A stretch of 13,620 bases of DNA from Asterionellopsis glacialis (lineage: Eukaryota > Bacillariophyta > Plagiogrammaphyceae > Rhaphoneidales > Asterionellopsidaceae). The DNA lies in assembly GCA_014885115.2 (NCBI GenBank), contig WKLE02000131.1, positions 1 through 13,620 on the forward strand, in the 5' to 3' direction. The notes under the pieces are model-generated. The model had not been told where the DNA came from. It did no database searches and saw nothing but the letters and a program-made list of their open reading frames with translations. Positions 1-8,098 of the stretch are shown piece after piece. A program made the position numbers and the translations under genes. The stretch's first letter is position 1. The number at the start of each line of letters is the position of its first letter.

Positions 1-895
1 TTGGAGAGTTGGACGGTACATCTGTTGGTGATATCGATGGAGAACTTGATGGTACAGATGAAGGTTCCGGTGTTGGTGATCGTGTAGGTCCACCAGTTGG
101 TGAATCAGTTGGTCTAGAACTTGGTGAAGACGAGGGCGAAGATGATGGTGATTCTGTTGGTACAGTGGTTGGTGAAGATGATGGTAAATTGGAAGGTGAT
201 GTTGTTGGTGAAGGCGTCGGTCCCCCTGTTGGAAGCTCTGATGGAGAAACCGTCGGTATATCACTTGGTGAGGTTGTTGGTGTCCGTGTTGGTCTGTCGG
301 TTGGTGACTCAGTAGGTGAAACCGTGGGTGATCGTGTTGGTGATTCTGTAGGAGGGCCTGTTGGTAATCTCGTGGGAGCAACTGTTGGCAATGGAGTAGG
401 TGAGCGAGTTGGTGCTCGTGTGGGCGAATTTGTTGGTGATTGGGTCGGTGACAGTGTTGGTGATTGGGTCGGTGACCGTGTTGGTGATTGCGTCGGCGAA
501 TTTGTTGGTGATTGGGTCGGTAACAGTGTTGGTGATTGCGTCGGTGACGGTGTTGGTGATTGCGTCGGTGACGGTGTTGGTGATTGCGTCGGTGACCGTG
601 TTGGTGATTGCGTCGGTGACCGTGTTGGTGACTGTGTCGGCAAATTTGTTGGTGATTGCGTCGGTGACAGTGTTGGTGACTGTGTCGGTGAATTTGTTGG
701 TGATTGGGTCGGTAACAGTGTTGGTGACTGTGTCGGCGAATTTGTTGGTGATTGTGTCGGTGACAGTGTTGGCGATTGCGTCGGTGACAGTGTTGGTGAT
801 TGCGTCGGTGACCGCGTTGGTGACTGTGTCGGTAATTCTGTTGGTAGTTGTGTTGGTACTAAAGATGGTAAAAACGTTGGAGCAGCGGAAGGAGG
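1..895 (-). repeat. Tandem 12/24-bp minisatellite coding for (SPTQSPTx)n
   Basis: The protease tail is built of 12-bp units that mostly pair into 24-bp units, coding for SPTQ followed by [12 protein letters not shown] and similar. Copies are degenerate from about 1 to 400 (S/P/T-rich with variants such as PSSS) and much more uniform from about 400 to 850. A higher-order period is visible: the 38 bases from 498 recur unchanged from 690, exactly 192 bp (8 x 24) apart. All periods are multiples of three, so copy-number change keeps the frame. Because the codons are mostly TCx, CCx and ACx, the opposite strand is also open (Val-Gly repeats), which is not evidence of an antisense gene. Confidence 0.92.
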
Positions 896-1858
896 TCGGT
901 GACAGCTTAAATGGCCAGGACCATCACTTGTAGTCATATCACAGGCTGCACTGTCAATCCAATCATACATTGCACTTGTTCTAGCGTAAACTCCAGGATA
1001 CCTAGGATTTGCACAACCTATTCCAAATGATGTGATACCGATTTGTATTCCATTGCTGTCGAGAGCTGGTCCACCCGAATCTCCAAAGCATGCATCTTTT
1101 GGTTCAGAACCAGCAGTATACCCAGCACAAAACATTATATCACCACTGATTGGCCCGACGGTTTCGTTGTATCTATTGGGGGCATTGCAGTATTCGACAG
1201 TGAATGTTTCTACCTCCACCTTCTGAAGTACAGTTGCAAAGAAATCAAATTCGCCTAAAGTTCCTAAGCCAATTACAGTTACTGGATCTGATTGTTCAGG
1301 AATCGAATCATCTGCATTTAATCTAACTGGTTCAAATTCGAGTACTGGCTCTGCAAGCTTAAGAAGCACTGCATCATTATCTAAAGTTCGCTCGTTGAAC
1401 TGTGGATGAACCCGACTTTCCTCAACTAGTACTTCGACTCTTCTTGAATTTTCATCAAAATCTGAATTATCATTGTATGCATTTATAACTGCAACTAGTC
1501 CCGTACCAAATTGCCTCGCACAATGACCAGCTGATAAGACAATGTCAGGCCCAATCAATGATCCGCCGCAGATCAAATAGTCGTCGCTTCCCGCCAATTT
1601 AGTGAAATATGGAAATTCGTTTAAAGCTGCTGGACCGCCTCCTACAATCCGAGGTTGTATGACTATTGGGGAGTCGTCATCATCGCCATAATTCAATTGG
1701 CGTTTCGTCATTGCAAGTCCAGACTTTATTCTAAATAGTAAAACAACTAATACAAGCACCAGTGATGAACTCGTGACTACTCTACAAAGCGAACGTGTTT
1801 TTCGTGTTCTTGGACGCATTTTCATTTTTCGTTTGTTGCTGGACGTCCAATATCCCAT
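1..1858 (-). CDS. Trypsin-like serine protease (S1 family) with long Ser-Pro-Thr repeat tail, 3' end outside window
   Basis: The reading frame is open from ATG at 1858-1856 to the left edge (619 residues visible, no intron). An in-frame TGA lies two codons upstream of this ATG; Met12 and Met14 are alternative starts. A very basic N-terminus (residues 9-26) precedes a hydrophobic stretch (about 27-42), so it is a signal peptide or signal anchor. An acidic DDDD (59-62) lies before the activation site R70|IVGG. The catalytic triad is His112 (SAGHC), Asp162 (NDAVLL) and Ser261 (FGDSGGP). Asp255, six residues before the Ser, is the trypsin-type S1 Asp, predicting cleavage after Arg/Lys. The usual SWG is SFG (277-279), an unusual Phe. 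Likely disulfides are C97-C113, C224-C244 and C257-C282, plus an extra pair C306-C319. From about residue 321 the chain is SPTQ-type repeats, probably an O-glycosylated stalk or wall attachment. It is a paralogue of the gene at 11347-12627. Substrate is unknown. Confidence 0.93.
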   Translation of the reverse strand, partial: MGYWTSSNKRKMKMRPRTRKTRSLCRVVTSSSLVLVLVVLLFRIKSGLAMTKRQLNYGDDDDSPIVIQPRIVGGGPAALNEFPYFTKLAGSDDYLICGGSLIGPDIVLSAGHCARQFGTGLVAVINAYNDNSDFDENSRRVEVLVEESRVHPQFNERTLDNDAVLLKLAEPVLEFEPVRLNADDSIPEQSDPVTVIGLGTLGEFDFFATVLQKVEVETFTVEYCNAPNRYNETVGPISGDIMFCAGYTAGSEPKDACFGDSGGPALDSNGIQIGITSFGIGCANPRYPGVYARTSAMYDWIDSAACDMTTSDGPGHLSCHRPPSAAPTFLPSLVPTQLPTELPTQSPTRSPTQSPTLSPTQSPTLSPTQSPTNSPTQSPTLLPTQSPTNSPTQSPTLSPTQSPTNLPTQSPTRSPTQSPTRSPTQSPTPSPTQSPTPSPTQSPTLLPTQSPTNSPTQSPTRSPTQSPTLSPTQSPTNSPTRAPTRSPTPLPTVAPTRLPTGPPTESPTRSPTVSPTESPTDRPTRTPTTSPSDIPTVSPSELPTGGPTPSPTTSPSNLPSSSPTTVPTESPSSSPSSSPSSRPTDSPTGGPTRSPTPEPSSVPSSSPSISPTDVPSNSP

Positions 1859-2289
1859 CGCTCAACACTTTATTCTATTTTACAATCATGCATAGTCATT
1901 GAGGATAGTTAAAGCAGATCAACCCTTTTGATTCCTGGGGTGAGTATGTGCTGTTCGCGTGTATCTGTAATGTTGTCGATGCGCACCTTCCTGAGATGTG
2001 GAATGTTTTGACATATATTGTGTATCTCTTAGGTACCCTACCAGGTAGGACCTAATTTCTCTCTGTGCCCACCAAATTTGTAGCATTCCTTGCGTTGTGC
2101 TCGGTACCGCCATAACGCACACACCCGTGTTGGACCATGAGGTTAGTCAAAAGAGTACGACAAGGCTCTTGTAGAAAAGATACCACTGGTACAAGTCTAT
2201 ATATATGAACGTGCATTCGACAAGCACATTCCCGGTTTGAGAGAGCCCAATAGTTTTTTCAATCACGAATGATCACTGGTCGAAAAATC
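1859..2289. other. Upstream region of the first protease gene
   Basis: No credible gene. It holds GTACC-type palindromic words (for example 2031-2049 with GGTACC and ACCAGGTA, and GGTACC near 2103) and a TATATATAT run at 2198-2206, about 340 bp upstream of the protease ATG. The TATA-like run could serve either strand and is a weak promoter candidate. A short minus-strand open frame at 1919-2122 has no recognisable domain. Confidence 0.5.
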
Positions 2290-2989
2290 AATATTCATAT
2301 ATTCAAGTATGAATACTCTATTAAACTTGGAAAATGATTTGATCTTTTTTTCTTTTCACTCACAATTAATTTCTTGGCCACCACAATTTTCAAACTTCCT
2401 CTGACAAAGAAACGCTCACGTTTAAAACCAAAAAATAAGCATTTGATAAGAGTATAGTCATAGTGCTTTCTATTAGATATAGCACTATAGATATTATTAG
2501 AGGATATACTTCCGGTAGTAGTTCTACTAAATTTATCTTTGGAGGGGAGGAGGAAAACCTCTCCTCTGGTCTTGTTTTTTGTATTTGTTACAACAGATGG
2601 TTGTGTTGATTGAAAAATAGCATAATAAGTATCAATTGATCAAGAAAAGACTAAACCACCAAACCTGGTCAATATACCTTTTTACTGCTCTCTGCACCAA
2701 AAAACTCAGTACTCCCCCCCCCTCCCTATTGTTCCAGCACCAAATAACAAGGAGCCCCTAAGTGTAAATGGTTCTCTCTCTTTCTTCTTGCAGGCATATT
2801 GATATAGTGCTTGATGATGTACCAATAGCAGAAGGCTGTTGTGGAATCAGATAAACATGATATTCAAAGAAAGCAAGAGTATATCCTTTATCCTCCACTT
2901 CTTGATAGATATGAATATAGTCCTATTAGAAACAAAAGTTTTGTTAACTTGTTCAGCAAGAAGACATTCATATTAGTTCTGTATAAGAA
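2290..2989. other. Intergenic AT-rich DNA without a recognised gene
   Basis: No coding region of substance. Small structures seen are an 8-bp inverted repeat (TATTCATA at 2292-2299, TATGAATA at 2308-2315), an 8-bp inverted repeat around 2460-2488 (ATAGTGCT/AGCACTAT), a G-rich run followed by an imperfect complement near 2540-2570, and a nine-C homopolymer at 2714-2722. None has an assigned function. Confidence 0.5.
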
Positions 2990-3310
2990 TACAGTCCACC
3001 CTTAGTATTAAGAAATGTTTCATATTTTTGCAAGCTTGGTATTTCTTATTTGGATGATAAATGGCAAGCTTGCCTTAAGAAACATTTCTTTCTAATGACA
3101 TGATCGTGATGGTGTCATACTAGTAGATCTCCTGTAAGGAGGAAAAAATATTATTCATGAGTCATGAGATTGGGGTCTACTTATGTAAAAATTACATCAT
3201 GAAACAAGAAACAAAGGCAAAAAATAAGCTCGGAATTTCTTGTTTTGGGGTAAATTTGTAAGCTTGGGGTTTAAGAAACACTGTTTCTTTAATGTTGGGG
3301 GTGGGCTGTA
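2990..3310. mobile_element. MITE-like element with CAGTCCACCC-type TIRs flanked by TA
   Basis: The left end at 2990 reads TACAGTCCACCC and the right end (3299-3310, reverse complement) reads TACAGCCCACCC, 11 of 12 identical. The similarity continues inward through an ATTAAGAAA...TGTTTC stretch and an AAGCTT stretch on both sides with small gaps. The outermost TA on both sides fits a TA target duplication, and CAGT-type ends fit the Tc1/mariner/pogo superfamily. The element is about 320 bp, codes for nothing, and is therefore a non-autonomous (MITE) candidate. A second element with related ends lies at 7815-8098. Confidence 0.68.
3010..3090. repeat. Internal inverted repeat inside the first MITE
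   Basis: AAGAAATGTTTC (3010-3021) plus GCAAGCTTGG (3030-3039) is mirrored by GGCAAGCTTGCC (3063-3074) and GAAACATTTCTT (3079-3090). The arms are about 28-30 bp with a short gap difference, and the loop is about 23 bases. GGCAAGCTTGCC is itself a perfect 12-bp palindrome. It could form a hairpin or cruciform and suggests a nested or rearranged TIR. Confidence 0.75.
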
Positions 3311-4422
3311 TTTGAAAAGTCAATGTTAGTGAGTTGGTTTATATTTGACAATATAATACAGGAGACCTAAAGTTAGGGATTTTTTATTGTGAGTAAGGAT
3401 TTGTAGGTGTGTGAAGTTGTTACCAATTTCTTGCATCTAATCTCTCCATTGGATTCAAAACTGCAAAAATTATTTATGCCAAGCAAGAATATAAATTAAA
3501 TAATGATTTTTAAAAGTGTTTTGAACTGCTTTCAGACAAGATTAATCAAAGTATTTCAGGAAATAGCATAAGTTTATCAAAGTAATATCAGATACTTTTT
3601 AGCACTAAGTAATAAGCTCAGTGAGTGTAAAGTGACAAAGGTGTACAATTACAAATGTCAGATGTCTCAATTTTGTTGTATGAACACTATAAGAAAAACA
3701 GAATAAAAAAATATTTTGCTATCCTGCAACTGTTCCTCTATTGATCCTTTCTTCCACTCTCTCTGTACCATTCTAAGGATAAAAAGATAGCTTCATAGAG
3801 GATACTCCAAAATATGTATGAAACAATTAGGGTGGCATTTCATCCTGGTTCCCCAACAAGAAGAAACAAAAATTTTCCAAAACAAGAAAACATCTCTAAA
3901 TTGAAAAGGCAAGACATCAGAGGAGCTCACCAGTCTAGTTGTACTGAATAACTGGAAAATAAAAGAGAAATAGAAAGCAAAAGGAAAGATCAAGTAAACA
4001 AAAAATATAACCACTGTGCTCCAGCTCTAAAGAGTCAACTTCCTCACCTGAAATTTAATGAAGATTTTGCCTCATTTGTTAGGAAGGTAGTCCTGATAAA
4101 ATCCACAACAAACCAATATTTAAATGAATCTCAGTAAAACACTTTGAAAAATGGTTTCAAAATTATAAGTATAATGTCTCTGAACTACACTCCCTGTATG
4201 ACACACTTGTTGAGGATGGTTGTTGCATGGACAGACAGACTCCAACTTATCATTTACTTTTATTTCAGGATTATTTACTTCTTACTAAATTACTAGATAT
4301 CCCCTGGATAAAACTAAGCTCATAATTTACACAACCAAATAAAAGTCTTCTTTTCTTTTGTATGTTGTTTGTCTGATTGTTGTGTCATGCTATGGTTGAC
4401 CTTATCAGCATAGGGCATAGTA
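3311..4422. other. AT-rich intergenic DNA, possible lost 5' part of the retroelement
   Basis: No gene recognised. A minus-strand open frame at 3793-4014 is Phe/Ile/Ser-rich, reflects A-rich composition of the plus strand, and has no domain. This is where the 5' LTR and primer binding site of the downstream gag remnant would be expected, but no clear LTR boundary or tRNA-complementary site was found by eye. Confidence 0.45.
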
Positions 4423-4867
4423 ATGTTAGTCCCTCTTTCAGAAGATAATAACTTTCAAAACATGAAGACTAGTTTCTCCTCCATTGAGTTTCAGAAGAAA
4501 GCTCGGGAGTTGAGCCAACAGCAAAATCTGCTGAATCCTCTTGCCATTCCCTTTCAGAAGGTGAAAAAGGAGAGGCCAATGTCAAAAGATGGCAACAAGT
4601 ATTCACAATAAGGATTCTTACAATACCATCAAAGTACGTATCAATCCTTTTGATCAATCTCCAGATGAGGAGACAATTGAGAAAAGGGTCAATCAATTTG
4701 AAGATGGGACTCCTGAAGAATGGATACAATGGAATATTGAATTTGCTGTAGTAGAGCAAGTGTACCCCTTGGCAAACATATCTGCCAAAACTTTAATGGC
4801 TCTCACACTTTTGCAAGGTCATGCAAGGTGGTGCACTATACTGACAACAATTTTGAAAAGGGATTAG

Positions 4868-5305
4868 AAAAGGGAGTAGATTTGCTCAAGTGAATAAATT
4901 ATGACCTATTTTATGTAGTTCTAAAAAACATTTGCCAATCCACCATTTTGTCTTTGACACCTATTTTAAGTACAGGATCCTACAACCGATCTCTACTTAG
5001 AGTTTGGTTTTGGTGGAGTTTGGTTTTACCGTGTGAACCAAACTCCCCAAGGCAGCCAATGAATTCCTGCCAGATCACCTGTTTGGTGTCACCATCACTG
5101 CACATGCTTTGCCCATGATGTCAGTGCATCTTTGGACATGGCACATCACCGCAAAAGTCTTGTCTGTGATGTCATCACATCATGGTACATCCATATTATG
5201 GTTGATTGATGTCATCATGTGCAAGTCATACCTATCACATGACTGGTCTACTGCAGGTGGCTTTTCCAAGCTGCAAATGCTAACTGCCTGAGCAAAAATG
5301 CAAAC
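4868..5305. other. Interruption within the gag remnant
   Basis: About 440 bases separate two gag segments that in related elements are nearly adjacent, so a secondary insertion or rearrangement is inferred. The segment is visibly less AT-rich, contains an 11-bp inverted repeat (5015-5046) and repeated TGATGTCA-like words (near 5117, 5168 and 5209). The word TTGAAAA occurs at both borders (about 4854 and 5307), a possible short target duplication. Confidence 0.4.
5015..5046. repeat. Perfect 11-bp inverted repeat with 10-base loop
   Basis: GGAGTTTGGTT (5015-5025) is exactly complementary to AACCAAACTCC (5036-5046). A second copy of the left arm's core, AGAGTTTGGTTTT, lies just upstream at about 5000. 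It lies within the inferred gag interruption. Confidence 0.85.
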
Positions 5306-5820
5306 TTGAAAAAGCCAAATCAAAAAGATGCAGAAGCTCTGTTTGAACTGGTACTAAACAATGTAGGAGAGAATTTTTTCTCATCCAAACATGTGGTCAG
5401 GTGGCAGAAGAACTACCTTCAAAACCACCTGGCCATGACAAGCAAATTCATGCTCCATGAGTTTGTTGCATGGCTTTGTCAGTTGAACAAATATTTGCCA
5501 TATTTTCTGATGGATCACAGTGGCAAAACCATTTGAAAATTTGACAATGACAAACTCATTGATATTCTTGATTGTCCAAAACCATATAGGTGGCAATCCA
5601 CCCTTCTGGCTAGCAATCTTGATCTCCGTGATCTCTTGTGGGAAGATACCATAGACTACTTTGAGAAACTTGAAGTTTGCAAAAATATTGATCATGTACT
5701 ATCTAAGCCTGAAAACCTACAAAACTCAAGGAAGATTGCAATTGTGAACATAGCAAAAAGAATTCCAATTGCTCAAATAACAAACAAGATCCAAATACAT
5801 GTCAGTGCACTTGTAAATGG

Positions 5821-5862
5821 TGCAGCAACTGTTGTATGAACAACCATAACACCTCTGAATGT
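5821..5862 (+). other. CCHC zinc-knuckle motif of the gag remnant
   Basis: In frame 1, codons at 5821, 5830, 5845 and 5860 give Cys-X2-Cys-X4-His-X4-Cys (CSNCCMNNHNTSEC). This is the exact spacing of the nucleocapsid zinc knuckle of retroelement Gag proteins, which binds nucleic acid. It is followed by a Lys-rich stretch and a stop. The preceding gag segment ends in a different frame, so a frameshift lies just upstream. Confidence 0.85.
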
Positions 5863-6289
5863 ACTGCAGACAAATCAAAGAAGAAAACTTGAGATAACAC
5901 CAAAATGTACACAACAGAGCAGTTGAATGCAATGAAACTATCAAAAGATAGTAAGAAAAAGAAACATGAAATCTAGTATAAATTAGATTTGTCAACCAAA
6001 AATGACCCAAGTTTGTACTTTACCTAGCATACTACTAACAATAAACATAAAATTAGTAGTGATGATGTTAACAATTACTTTCAGCCTACCTCATACACTG
6101 ACTCAACCCTTTTTCCTATCATAGAACAATCGTACAATATGCTATGCAGTCAATGCAAAGCTAAAATGCCTAATTCCAAGCATCTCACTACTGAAGTAGT
6201 AGAGGTAAGATTATAAATTGGGAGGGCAAGCCTGTTCCTATGTGAATCCTACTTGACACTGGTACTACTGCTAAAGAATTTTGTCAAAC

Positions 6290-7815
6290 ATGGGAAGGCC
6301 AGTACATACAACCACCAATGAAGTTAAGAGGATCATACAAACAATCACGCAAGGTGTAAGGATTCCTTGTGACAACTTGCAAGAAACAAAGGAGGAATGA
6401 TGCAAAGATATTATCAAGAAATTAATGCCAAATCCTCTTACAGTTGCAAAAATATGTGATTTGGCAGGAATTGAAAAGGATGAATGATTTACCTGTAATG
6501 CAAATGGAAATTGGGGTACAACAAAATTGTACAATTATAAATGAAAAAAGAAGAAATGAAGGAAAATCCCCATTATGTGAAAAGTGGCTTCACAAAAGAA
6601 TGGTGAAAGAAAATTGTCTCAAACAAGATGTGCAGGTTGTCGACAAGCATGATGCACTGCAAGTGAAGTGGCTTACTTACCATAACATGCTGCAAAATTA
6701 TGAAAATTGGGAAAAGTTTTTAGTTAGAGAAAGGATTTGGTTGGTGGCCTAAAAATGAAGAAGAGAGACAGATACATGGGTATGTTGTACCCTTTGATAA
6801 TCAAGATTCCAACTTTGCTAATTTCAATGAAATGAAGTTTACGCTTGATGGGAAAGATGAAAGTGCAGGTGGAAGAAGAGCAGTATCCCATTCAGCCCAT
6901 AATATCAATGAGGCTGCCAAGGCATCTGCAACAAATAGGAATGTTTGTACAATCATGATGGGCATTATTGGTAATGAACCCATGCCTCCCTTGGTAATAC
7001 ATCCATCAAATGGAAAGAGCAACCACAAGATATCTGGATAAACCTGAAAAATATGAGTTCAATTCATCAAGTTAGAGCAAAATATGGATACAAAAACTAT
7101 CAGCACTTTGACCTGCATGTTGCTGTGAATAAAAAAGGAAGTATGAACAATGAATTCTTCACAAAATGGATCACAGAAACAGCAAGTGAATACTGGCCTA
7201 AAATGGCAGATGTACCAGGCTGTTGAGTGGTTGCAAAGGCTGACAGTGGCCCTGGCTGGCACAATACTGCCATGTTGAAGGATTCCGATTTTACCCTAGT
7301 CTACCAAATGGAACTGAAGTTGGTCAAGAAATGGACCAAGTATTTCTGTAGTCAAAGGTATGGCCTATGCAAACAGGGATAAGATACATAAAGCAAGGTG
7401 CAATGCAAGTAGCAACAGCAAAGCAACTTTATCTTATGTTGATGCTGGGCACTGTATTTTTGGTGGCAGGATTGAGCTTTCCAATGGAGAGCTTTTGGAA
7501 TTGCCAAATGCTTTTAAACAGTGCCTTTCTACTTAGTACATGCAACAGGCCAGAGGAAAATGTGGAAATTGGCCAGCCACCCATAAAGGTTTAGAATCTA
7601 GTCAAATTTGGCATGAAATAGTTGAAGATGGCAAGGACAGTGATGCACCACTATATTATCATATATCATATTTGACAGATAATGGATGAATGCTTTGACT
7701 GGTCATCTTTGAAAGGAAAAGTAACATCAGAGTATGTGTCTTGTTCTGGTATGATTATTTGCCATGAATATTCTTTATCAAAGAGAAAGAAAACGATGAT
7801 GTGTCCACCTGCACT
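6290..7815 (+). pseudogene. Decayed DDE transposase (Tc1/mariner/IS630-like superfamily)
   Basis: Pieces in alternating frames line up as one transposase of about 500 residues. The N-terminal DNA-binding part is poorly preserved; a possible start is ATG 6290 (MGRP, AT-hook-like). Frame 3 (6444-about 6730) gives KWLTYHNMLQNYENWEKFLV, then frame 1 gives GFGWWPKNEEE and NFNEMKFTLDG followed by AGGR (6820-6874). Frame 3 then gives VAVNKKGS, ADVPG and KADSGPG (7116-7260). Frame 2 gives GQEMDQVF (7322-7345), and frame 1 gives KGMAYANRDKIHKARC and IWHEIVEDG (to about 7690). Frame 2 carries a KRKK tail ending at the TAG at 7816. DSGPG supplies the second acidic residue and the QEMDQ block the third, about 31 codons apart as in DD34D/E transposases. 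The first motif, normally NFDE, is NFNE. Its closest kin are probably the diatom DDE proteins with AGGRP and DSGPG motifs, recalled rather than searched. Confidence 0.82.
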
Positions 7816-8098
7816 ATAGTCCTCACATGAATAAGATACATCTTTTCTGAGCTTGAAATTTCTTCTTTGTACCCAAAATTATATGCTTTAACTATGGAAC
7901 ATTCCTTGTTTGATGATGATAATATGACATCCCTATCAAGTGTATTGACACATTTTCAGAAAATATTTATGCTATGATTTAGCAAAAGAATAAGAAACTC
8001 AACAATTTTTAAGGTTGGAATTTCTTATGCTGTATGCAAAAATCACAAGCTTAAATAAGGTACATTACAGAGTCTCTTGTTGGTATGTGAGGACTGTA
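7815..8098. mobile_element. Second MITE-like element with TAGTCCTCAC/CAGTCCTCAC TIRs
   Basis: The left end 7815-7828 reads TATAGTCCTCACAT. The right end (8085-8098, reverse complement) reads TACAGTCCTCACAT, 13 of 14 identical. TA borders both sides, as in Tc1/mariner-type insertions. It is 284 bp with no coding potential. Internal AAGCTT and GGAATTTCTTATG words resemble those of the element at 2990-3310, so both likely belong to one family. Its left end abuts the end of the transposase pseudogene. Confidence 0.66.

Larger units (their letters stand above)
4423..6312 (+). pseudogene. Decayed LTR-retrotransposon gag/protease remnant
   Basis: Fragments in several frames follow the order of a retroelement gag polyprotein. 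They are a Gln/Lys-rich N-terminal part (4423-4611, frame 1), a gag segment with GTPEEWIQWNIEF and a LLQG motif (4589-4867, frame 2), a further gag segment with VVRWQKNYLQNHL and LCQLNKYLPYF (5306-5536), and NDKLIDILD...FEKLE (to about 5839). A CCHC zinc knuckle follows at 5821-5862, then KPVPM, a stop, and ILLDTGTTA (DTG at 6255-6263), the retropepsin active-site motif. After a further shift, KNFVKHGKA can still be read to about 6312. Such gag segments are common in stramenopile retroelements (recalled from family pattern, not searched). No reverse transcriptase, RNase H or integrase was found downstream. Multiple stops and frameshifts mean it is dead. Confidence 0.8.

Noticed and set aside
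9..902. Plus-strand 297-codon open frame of Val-Gly-Asp repeats, and a second overlapping frame at 400-933
   Set aside because: Both are the antisense shadow of the Ser-Pro-Thr repeat of the minus-strand protease. The minus strand has a clear catalytic domain, while the plus frames have only low-complexity sequence.
1032..1258. Two overlapping plus-strand open frames
   Set aside because: They lie opposite the conserved protease domain (around the GDSGGP motif) and show no domain of their own.
2537..2580. G-rich hairpin followed by a T-run resembling a terminator
   Set aside because: The pairing is imperfect, and intrinsic terminators of the bacterial kind are not expected in this apparently eukaryotic nuclear DNA.
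2990..8098. One large transposon with left end 2990 and right end 8098
   Set aside because: The TIRs match their near partners better (11/12 and 13/14) than each other, and the interval contains an unrelated retroelement remnant. Two separate short elements are simpler.
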